Source: Bog-532 sp963720945
Lineage (GTDB): Bacteria > Actinomycetota > Actinomycetes > Streptosporangiales > Streptosporangiaceae
DNA: 64,000 nt
Direction: 5' to 3'
Assembly (NCBI GenBank): GCA_963720945.1
Contig: CAVRHH010000008.1
Coordinates: 261,650-325,649, forward strand
Made by a program: the position numbers and the translations under genes. Below the pieces are notes generated by a model. The model was given only the letters and a program-made list of their open reading frames with translations. It made no database searches and was not told the DNA's origin. This document shows positions 58,387-64,000 of the stretch, one piece after another (within the stretch, counting starts at the first letter, position 1; each line of letters opens with the position of its first letter).

Positions 58387-59262
58387 TCACCGCTGCGGCT
58401 CCCCCGGCGGCGCTTGAGCGCGCGGCACCAGGGCGAGCTGGCGCGACTGGGCGACCAGGCGCCCGGCCGGGTCCCAGATTTCGCCGTCCTCTTCCAGGAA
58501 GCCACCGGTGACAAAGTGGGTGGCGAACGTGCACCGCAACCAGCCCGCTTCGGGGCGGGCGCGGACGTGCACGGTGAGCTCGATGGTGGGAGTCCACGCC
58601 ATCGGCAGGCCGGCGTTGAAGGCCGTGGGCGGAAAGGCATCGACGGCACACAAGAGCGCGATGGTGTCGGCCGGCTCGTCGTCACGAAGCCGGAACCAGC
58701 CGCGCATCAGCGCTTGTCCTGAGTGATCGCCCTGGAGGAATTGGCCGTCTTCCGGATGCAGGCGGAGCTCGACCTTGCCCATGAACGGCGGCGGGAAGGT
58801 GCCGGTGGCTACCACCGGCAGGCAGTCATCGGGATCGGGTATCGCGGGGGGAGCGTGGTCCATGGCCTGGGGCTCTGCCGTCGCGGTAAGTTCCCCGAAG
58901 GTGCCGATGCAGCTCAGCACGGGGCGCCCGTCCGAGAGCAGGACAGCGGTGCCAGAACCGAGGCTCCGGCCCTGCTTGATGACCTGAGTCCGGATCGTTA
59001 CCCTGCCCGGCCTGCCGGGAGAGAGGTAGTGAGCGGAAATGGTCACCGGGTCCGGGCGATCGAGTGCGGCGCTCAGCGCCCGGGCGGCGATGGCCAGGAG
59101 ATACCCGCCGTTCGCATTGGCTGCGATGTCCCAGCCAGGAGCGATCGCACCGGACCAGACAGCGTTCTCTCCCACGGCGCCGTTGTCGTCTGTCCCGGCG
59201 TCGAGTCTCGCCACCGCCGTCGCGGTCCGGAACGGCAGGGGTGGTCCGGGACGCTCGGTCAC
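58387..59262 (-). CDS. Acyl-CoA thioesterase family protein (double hotdog)
   Basis: This 291-residue protein has two hotdog halves: WSGAIAPGWDIAANANGGYLLAIAARALSAALDRPDPVTISAHYLSPGRPGRVTIRTQVIKQGRSLGSGTAVLLSDGRPVLSCIGTFG, and a second with NAGLPMAWTPTIELTVHVRARPEAGWLRCTFATHFVTGGFLEEDGEIWDPAGRLVAQSRQLALVPR. This is the TesB-like/4HBT_3 family. GTG 59262 has GGAG 8 nt upstream. It lies 42 nt after the dienelactone hydrolase gene and converges 2 nt from the Fe-ADH gene. Confidence 0.9.
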   Translation of the reverse strand: MTERPGPPLPFRTATAVARLDAGTDDNGAVGENAVWSGAIAPGWDIAANANGGYLLAIAARALSAALDRPDPVTISAHYLSPGRPGRVTIRTQVIKQGRSLGSGTAVLLSDGRPVLSCIGTFGELTATAEPQAMDHAPPAIPDPDDCLPVVATGTFPPPFMGKVELRLHPEDGQFLQGDHSGQALMRGWFRLRDDEPADTIALLCAVDAFPPTAFNAGLPMAWTPTIELTVHVRARPEAGWLRCTFATHFVTGGFLEEDGEIWDPAGRLVAQSRQLALVPRAQAPPGEPQR

Positions 59263-59304
59263 TGAGCAAGCTCCACTTCTCAAGCGGGTACGCGGCTGCG
59301 GGGC

Positions 59305-60072
59305 TCAGCCAGTCAGGTGGCGGCGGAAAAAGCTGAAGACCTTCGCCCAGCCATCCATCGCGGGCTCGGGCCGGTACATCGGGGTGTGGTAGTAGAAGAA
59401 GCCATGCCCGGCACCGTCGTAGCGGTGGAATTCATATTGCTTGCCGTGCCGTTTCAGCTCCGCCTCGTGCCGGTCCACCTGTGCGGGCGAGGGATGGGTG
59501 TCGTCGTTGCCGAAGAGCCCGAGCAGCGGCGCCGTGAGCTGGGCGGTGTAGTCGATCGGGGCCACCGGGCGGGCCTCGGACAGGTCTTCTTCCGCCATGA
59601 TCACGCCGCCTCCCCACAGGTCCGCGACCGCGTCGAAGCCGGGCGTGAGGGACGCGGCCAGCAGTGCATGACGGCCACCCGAGCAGGTGCCGATGATGCC
59701 GGCTTTGCCGTTGCTCGTCGGCCGGGCCTTCAGCCAGCCGAGCGCGGCCGCGCAGTCGGCCACCACACTCTCGTCGGGCACTCCGCCCTGCGACCTGACC
59801 CGGGCTGCCACGTCGTCCGGAGTGCCGTGGCCGAAGCGGCAATACAGGTCCGGGCAGATCACGGTGTACCCGTGGCGGGCCAGGCGCTCGGCAAACTCCC
59901 GGTAGAACTCATCCCAGCCGGGCATGTGATGCACGGCCACCACGCCGGGCCCCGGACCACTGCCGTCCGGGGTGGCGACCCAGGCGTGGATCTCGTCCCC
60001 GTTACCGCCGGGATAGGTGATCACCTCCGCCGTCATGCCGGAGCGAGCATCAGTGCTGAACGAATTCCACAT
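59305..60072 (-). CDS. Dienelactone hydrolase family protein
   Basis: This 255-residue alpha/beta hydrolase has PGVVAVHHMPGWDEFYREFAERLARHGYTVICPDLYCR, the nucleophile elbow IGTCSGGRHALLAAS (Cys130, as in dienelactone hydrolases), FGNDDTHPSP with the acid and GAGHGFFYYHTPMYR with the catalytic His. It could act in aromatic ring-cleavage catabolism together with the muconolactone-isomerase protein encoded just upstream. Neither ATG 60072 nor ATG 60036 has a clear ribosome site. Confidence 0.92.
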   Translation of the reverse strand: MWNSFSTDARSGMTAEVITYPGGNGDEIHAWVATPDGSGPGPGVVAVHHMPGWDEFYREFAERLARHGYTVICPDLYCRFGHGTPDDVAARVRSQGGVPDESVVADCAAALGWLKARPTSNGKAGIIGTCSGGRHALLAASLTPGFDAVADLWGGGVIMAEEDLSEARPVAPIDYTAQLTAPLLGLFGNDDTHPSPAQVDRHEAELKRHGKQYEFHRYDGAGHGFFYYHTPMYRPEPAMDGWAKVFSFFRRHLTG

Positions 60073-60138
60073 GGGCGGATGATACCGAGCAGCGGGACGG
60101 CGGCCCCGCCCCCGGAGGCGCCTTGTGGCCGGTTCGGT

Positions 60139-60777
60139 TCATGGCGTTCTGGCCGGCGGCGTTGCGGGAGGATGGATGATTGCCGGGTCGCTGGGGTGCG
60201 GTGATAGCGGCGTGGTGTCCACGGTCATCCAGGGTGACAGGGGCAGCGACTGCAGAATCGCCTGCATCTGGGCTGCGTCGCGGGCTTGGTACAGGCCCAG
60301 CGTGCGCCCGTCGCCTGGCAGCGCCCACAGCCGGAGCAGGTGTCCCTGCACGGCCAGGTCATGCGCGGCCTGCGCTTCGCGGGCCTTGGTGTCCGCCACC
60401 GTTTGGCCGGCTGTGCCGGGCGGGACGGCCAGGATGAAGGTCACCAGGAACTCCACACCCGCGATGGCGCTGCTCGCGGGCGCCGGGGCCGGGTCGTTCG
60501 GGTGCGGCGAGAGCGGGGTGACCTCGTCGGTACGCCACACCCGCAGCGGCATCGAGGTGAGGACTTCCTCCAGCCGGTCGCCGTCAGCGGCCGCGAACAG
60601 CCCGAGCGTGCGCCATTCGCCGGGCTGCAGCGGAGGGCGCCACAGGCGCAGCAGGTGTCCCTGCGCCGCGAGCTCACGCGAGTGTGCGGCTTCGCGGGTG
60701 CGGATATCGTCCACGGCTTGTTCTGACGTTCCATCCGGGACGTGGGTGGTCATGGTGACGAGATATTCCATGGTCAT
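60139..60777 (-). CDS. Tandem muconolactone delta-isomerase domain protein
   Basis: This 212-residue protein contains two muconolactone isomerase-like domains: MEYLVTMTTHVPDGTSEQAVDDIRTREAAHSRELAAQGHLLRLWRPP and VEFLVTFILAVPPGTAGQTVADTKAREAQAAHDLAVQGHLLRLWALP. Each ends in W-x3-x-TPLSPHPxDP. Known muconolactone isomerases are single 90-100 residue domains forming decamers, so the fusion is unusual. ATG 60777 overlaps the redoxin stop (ATGA); ATG 60771 has better spacing to AAGAGG. Confidence 0.85.
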   Translation of the reverse strand: MTMEYLVTMTTHVPDGTSEQAVDDIRTREAAHSRELAAQGHLLRLWRPPLQPGEWRTLGLFAAADGDRLEEVLTSMPLRVWRTDEVTPLSPHPNDPAPAPASSAIAGVEFLVTFILAVPPGTAGQTVADTKAREAQAAHDLAVQGHLLRLWALPGDGRTLGLYQARDAAQMQAILQSLPLSPWMTVDTTPLSPHPSDPAIIHPPATPPARTP

Positions 60778-61379
60778 GCGCCTCTTGGGACGGCAGCATC
60801 GCTCGGCATGCCCGGGGCGGGCAGGCTCTGGCCGCGGCCGGCTTGCTGATACGGGTGGTGCATCGAGTGGTCGCCGGCATCCCAGTTCTCGCGGAGGCCG
60901 GGTGCGGCCAGGTCCCAGTCCGGGCAAATTTCGCGGGTTACCACGCGAAGATCGCGGCGCAGGTCTTCGAACGACGGCCGGCCCCAGAACCAGTAGCCGT
61001 TGTAGACGCTGTAGATGACCAGCCCGGGCTTGAGCACGAGCGTGCACGGGATCATCGGGTCGTAGTAGGGGTGGGTGTATTCCTGGATGCCGAGGTCCTT
61101 CTGGATCTTGCGGCCGGCGTCGGACAGGAAGGTCCACTGCGCGCCGACCGAGTCCCGGAACTCGTTGGTCTTGAGGATGTTGTCGGTCGAGATGGTGACG
61201 ATCTGAGTGTAGGCCACGCGGATCTTCGGGTAGTTAGCGGCCAGCTCGAGGTGCTGCTGGTGGTCCTTGGGGCAGAAGCCGCCGCGGGAGGGCACCAGAA
61301 TCATCGGGTCGATCCCCTGCAGGTCACTTAGCCGCCGCCGGGTCTTGGTGGCGGCCGGCGGAACGTTGGATGATGCCAT
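60774..61379 (-). CDS. AhpC/TSA-like redoxin
   Basis: This 201-residue protein of the thioredoxin fold reads RRLSDLQGIDPMILVPSRGGFCPKDHQQHLELAANYPKIRVAYTQIVTISTDNILKTNEFRDSVGAQWTFLSDAGRKIQKDLGIQEYTHPYYDPMIPCTLVLKPGLVIYSVYNGYWFWGRPS. Cys36 sits where the peroxidatic Cys of peroxiredoxins is expected, but the canonical PxxxT/SxxC is replaced by GGFCPKD. Cys112 could be a resolving residue. The C-terminal 40 residues are disordered. It lies 18 nt after the AlaDH-like gene and is coupled to the next gene. Confidence 0.8.
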   Translation of the reverse strand: MASSNVPPAATKTRRRLSDLQGIDPMILVPSRGGFCPKDHQQHLELAANYPKIRVAYTQIVTISTDNILKTNEFRDSVGAQWTFLSDAGRKIQKDLGIQEYTHPYYDPMIPCTLVLKPGLVIYSVYNGYWFWGRPSFEDLRRDLRVVTREICPDWDLAAPGLRENWDAGDHSMHHPYQQAGRGQSLPAPGMPSDAAVPRGA

Positions 61380-61397
61380 GCGTGATCTTCTGCGATG

Positions 61398-62573
61398 TCA
61401 CGGCCAGTCGTGGCCTGCTTGGCGTTCCTGCAGGCGCGGTGGGTGCGGATAGTCCGGTGAACGGTGCTGGAAAGACAGGATGTGCGGATTGCGGATGATC
61501 CCGTCCCGGATTTCGATGGCCCGCCGGATCGTCTGGTTCGCGTCCCACGCCGGGGGGCCGGTGAGCACCGGGCGCAGGTGCGGAAGCAGGGCTTCGCTTA
61601 TCTCCCAGGTAGCGGAGTTCCACAGGTGCGACGGGCTGTGGTCCACGGCGTAGTAGCAGACGTTATCGCCGACCACGACCATGGGCTCGGCGAAGCTTGT
61701 GGGGCGCGCCCAGCCGAAGCCCATACCCTCGTCACAGGACACGTCCACGATGAGGCTGCCGCGCGCGAACGAGCCCAGGTCGCTGGTGGGAACGAACATC
61801 AGCGGTGCGCCGGTGTCCTGCAGCACGCAGTTGACTACGATGTCGTGCTCGGCGAGGAAGGCCGCCATCGGTATCCGGCCGGTCCCGCGCAGCACGTGGC
61901 AGCGGCCGGGGTCGCCGGTATCGTGCTCGAAGTGCACCATGCGTGCCGAGTGGATCGGGGAGGCGACGGCGTTGATGTCGCGATGGGTCAGGACGTCAAC
62001 GTCGTTCACGCCGTGCGCGTTGAGAGCCGTCACCGCACCCCGGCCGGTAGCCCCGAAGCTGATGACGGCCGCCCGGAGCCGGCGGCCATATTCACCCGTC
62101 GTCCCGATGAGCTCCAGGGCATGCAGCACCGAGCAGTAACCGGCCAGTTCGTTGTTCTTGTGAAAGACATGCAGGCCGAACGAGCCATCGGCATCCCAGA
62201 AGTTCATCGCCTCAAAGGCGATCAGGGTCAGCCGCCGGTCGATGCTCAGCTGGGTGATCTCCCCGTCCTGGACACAATGCGGCCAGCCCCACAGGACCTG
62301 CCCGTCCCGCATCTGCGCGAGGTCCTGGGGCTGCGGTTTGGGCAGCAGGATGACATCGCATTCTGCAAGGAGTTCCGCACGGGTGCGAAGCCCGGCCACG
62401 GACGATGCCAGCTGCTCATCCGGCACACCGAACCGCTCGCCATAGCCGCGCTCGAGATAAACACGTTCCCGCAGGTCGGCATCAATCCGCTCGACGTGCA
62501 ACGGATGGATCGGGAGCCGCCGCTCGTTCTCCTTCCGTGACCGCGCTATCACTCCGAGGCTGAGCTGATCCAC
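61398..62573 (-). CDS. Alanine dehydrogenase/N5-(carboxyethyl)ornithine synthase-like oxidoreductase
   Basis: This 391-residue protein of the AlaDH/PNT superfamily reads LGVIARSRKENERRLPIHPLHVERIDADLRERVYLERGYGERFG (substrate-binding Arg/Lys region) and VILLPKPQPQDL. The nucleotide-binding domain has AVISFGATGRGAVTALNAHGVNDVDVLTHRD, followed by DIVVNCVLQDTGAPLMF and LIVDVSCDEGMGF. It resembles N5-(carboxyethyl)ornithine synthase, which reductively couples pyruvate and ornithine. It heads the minus-strand set with redoxin and isomerase genes. GTG start. Confidence 0.85.
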   Translation of the reverse strand: MDQLSLGVIARSRKENERRLPIHPLHVERIDADLRERVYLERGYGERFGVPDEQLASSVAGLRTRAELLAECDVILLPKPQPQDLAQMRDGQVLWGWPHCVQDGEITQLSIDRRLTLIAFEAMNFWDADGSFGLHVFHKNNELAGYCSVLHALELIGTTGEYGRRLRAAVISFGATGRGAVTALNAHGVNDVDVLTHRDINAVASPIHSARMVHFEHDTGDPGRCHVLRGTGRIPMAAFLAEHDIVVNCVLQDTGAPLMFVPTSDLGSFARGSLIVDVSCDEGMGFGWARPTSFAEPMVVVGDNVCYYAVDHSPSHLWNSATWEISEALLPHLRPVLTGPPAWDANQTIRRAIEIRDGIIRNPHILSFQHRSPDYPHPPRLQERQAGHDWP

Positions 62574-62734
62574 GCGCGCTCCCTTAGCCGAGGCCGGCCT
62601 GAGAAATCATCCACGGTTCCCGTGAGCCGGGATCGCCCGAAGCTCATGCGCCGAGTCTGTCACTGACGCTCAGCGAACGACCAGAACAGCGAGCCGCCGC
62701 CCGCGTCCAGCAGCCCTGCTGGACCGTTGCCGGT

Positions 62735-63790
62735 TCACGCGACCTTGCGCAGCGTCACGTCCATCGATGCGGTCCAGCTCACGCCGTCGGCGCTGGACTC
62801 GTGGTGGGCGACCTGGGTCATACCGTCGTCGGTCATCGTTACGGTGCAACGCGTTCGGTCTCCGATCCACCTGATCACGTCGCCCTCGATCTCCAGTCGT
62901 GAGCGGTGGACGTTGCCGAAGCTGTCGTAGAACGTGGAGCCGTACGCCTCGCCGTCAACGCCGATGATCTCGACCCCGCCGACGGACGTTTCGCCGATCT
63001 TCCCGAAGGCCGAGTGTACGACGAAGAACCCGCCGGGCGCCCACTCGTAAACATCGCTGGTGAGGATCGGAACCGACGGGATCTCCGCGGTCTCGATCGT
63101 GTGGCCTTCGTTGATCCACTTGCCGATGAGGACCGCAAGCGCCTGGTGGCGGCCGTCGCGGACGGGCGCTGTCCGGTCGGTGCTCTCAACCCCAGCGGCG
63201 ACGTTGACGACGTGAGCGGACTCGGTGGTGGTACGCGACACCGGAACTCCTTCGAAGGTGCTGTCAAAACGATCCCACCACAGCCGCGGCTTCGCCGGCC
63301 GGTGGTAATCCGCATGCGAACCCTGCGCGGTGAGCGGGGGGAAGGCGCGGCGGACCTCGCCCACGTTCATCAGGAGCGGGATCTCGTAGGCGGCGGCCAT
63401 GTCCTTCAGGAGCTTGAGGTCGATCGGGAATATGGGCGACAGGGCCAGCGGGCGCATGCAGAGCGCGCGGAAGCCCTTCTCGTGCTCGAGGACGCGGCCC
63501 CAGCCCGCTACGACTCCCCAGCACTGGATGCGCTTGCTCAGCAGTGTGGACGGGCGCCCGACGAATTCGGGGGCATTCCAGGCGTACAGGCCGCAGCCCT
63601 CGCCCGCGAAGTGGCCGTGCCTGGTCCCAGACGGAATGGGCAGGCCCGCGCGGGAGCAGTGCGTGCAGGCAGCCTGGGCCGGGGCGCGAAGCGGCCAGGC
63701 CTGGTTGTAATGGCTGACCAGGCGTCTGTCGCGGACGTGCCACTTGCGGTAGCCGCGCAGGGGCGTGATACCGAACTCGGCCCTAGACAC
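62735..63790 (-). CDS. Fusion of an actinobacterial CGLYAW-type domain with DUF1579
   Basis: This 351-residue protein has two parts. Residues 1-160 (ITPLRGYRKWHVRDRRLVSHYNQAWP, CTHCSRAG, GEGCGLYAWNAPEF, CWGVVAGWGRVLEHEKGFRALCMRPLAL) match a family common in actinomycetes and phages with Cys pairs and no known function. Residues 215-351 (HQALAVLIGKWINEGHTI, SDVYEWAPGGFFVVHSAFGKIG, GDVIRWIGDRTRCTVTMTDDGMTQVAHHESSADGVSWTASMDVTLRKV) match the DUF1579/DUF1348-like calycin-type domain. A Thr/Ser linker joins them. The GTG start lies within the end of the small upstream gene. Confidence 0.8.
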   Translation of the reverse strand: MSRAEFGITPLRGYRKWHVRDRRLVSHYNQAWPLRAPAQAACTHCSRAGLPIPSGTRHGHFAGEGCGLYAWNAPEFVGRPSTLLSKRIQCWGVVAGWGRVLEHEKGFRALCMRPLALSPIFPIDLKLLKDMAAAYEIPLLMNVGEVRRAFPPLTAQGSHADYHRPAKPRLWWDRFDSTFEGVPVSRTTTESAHVVNVAAGVESTDRTAPVRDGRHQALAVLIGKWINEGHTIETAEIPSVPILTSDVYEWAPGGFFVVHSAFGKIGETSVGGVEIIGVDGEAYGSTFYDSFGNVHRSRLEIEGDVIRWIGDRTRCTVTMTDDGMTQVAHHESSADGVSWTASMDVTLRKVA

Positions 63791-63893
63791 GTTCGGGGAC
63801 CTTGGCGGGCTCGGGCACCCTGGCGGGCTCGGCGGCTGGTTCCTCGATCGGCTCGATCTCGATGATGCGCCTGGGCGCTCCGATCTTGCTCAT
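63783..63893 (-). CDS. 36-residue protein with Pro-Glu repeats
   Basis: This short gene encodes MSKIGAPRRIIEIEPIEEPA, then AEPARVPEPAKVPERV. It is supported by GGAGG 9 nt before the ATG and by an 8-nt overlap with the fusion gene downstream, which implies coupled translation. The conserved-looking core is GAPRRIIEIEPIEEP; the rest is Pro/Glu/Ala. Similar tiny genes are common in actinomycetes, but I know no function. Confidence 0.65.
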   Translation of the reverse strand: MSKIGAPRRIIEIEPIEEPAAEPARVPEPAKVPERV

Positions 63894-64000
63894 AGGTCCA
63901 TTCCTCCCTGGGCGGGCCGCCGGCGGGCTTGCTGACGGCAGACGGGTCATCCTCGACAGCCCGGGGGGTTGCGCGCTCCTTTCGCTTGCCACACCCGGTC
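63894..64000 (-). promoter_or_regulatory. Upstream region of the 36-residue gene (window edge)
   Basis: No gene is seen in these 107 bp. They contain the ribosome binding site GGGAGG and presumably the promoter of the minus-strand pair; no -35/-10 pair is clear. Confidence 0.35.

Overview
The window is chromosomal DNA of a high-GC actinomycete. The evidence is a fused 2-oxoglutarate decarboxylase (Kgd), WhiB1, a SigR/RsrA redox pair of the mycothiol type, DasR, nickel superoxide dismutase and its protease, enzymes of decaprenyl-phosphoryl-arabinose synthesis, many GTG starts and many 4-nt GTGA/ATGA gene overlaps. It looks like a filamentous or related lineage rather than Mycobacterium. Even so, positions 13-27.5 kb keep the gene order I recall for the M. 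tuberculosis Rv3219-Rv3228 neighbourhood: whiB1, pdtaS, a biotinylated protein, rsrA/rshA, sigR/sigH, a SRAP peptidase and rsgA. A biotin block (bioF-dasR-bioD), an IlvG-like enzyme and two HD-domain membrane proteins lie inside that order.

Layout. 1-6.2 kb: 3' part of kgd, a DUF6104 protein, a frameshifted DUF4097 gene with its PadR regulator, and a quinone-reductase-like enzyme. 6.3-9.5 kb: a VOC remnant, an APC permease with a long leader, and divergent sodX/sodN. 9.8-12.8 kb: RsbW-type anti-sigma factor and SigB/F-type sigma factor, a membrane protein and a lipid kinase. 13-27.5 kb: the redox and gas-sensing region above, plus a methyltransferase-like protein and a DksA-type zinc finger. 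27.5-29.9 kb: DUF2087 protein, hisN and a CBS protein. 30-35.7 kb: five translationally coupled genes (two orphan proteins, MoxR ATPase, VWA/DUF2201 protein, YoaK membrane protein). This is the best candidate for an undescribed system. 35.7-41 kb: topoisomerase IB, an ECF sigma factor with its DGPF partner, and a decayed DUF222 gene. 41-47 kb: a coupled phosphodiester glycosidase, DPPR synthase and DprE2-like set, then a two-component system. 47-57 kb: family A DNA polymerase, zwf, a frameshifted DUF3500 gene, an Acg-type nitroreductase with a DosR-like box, an acyl-CoA dehydrogenase, a Bax-inhibitor-1 protein and an HprK-like P-loop protein. 57-64 kb: a monooxygenase/Fe-alcohol dehydrogenase pair facing a minus-strand set (AlaDH-like, redoxin, tandem muconolactone-isomerase protein, dienelactone hydrolase, thioesterase), then a DUF1579 fusion with a coupled 36-residue protein.

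Regulation is unusually readable. A SigR-type promoter precedes sigR, a perfect CRP palindrome lies upstream of whiB1, a DosR-like palindrome precedes acg, and inverted repeats lie at the padR and sodN promoters. Three genes (DUF4097, DUF222, DUF3500) carry apparent single-base frameshifts, which could be real decay or sequence errors. No tRNA, rRNA, CRISPR array or insertion sequence was found.
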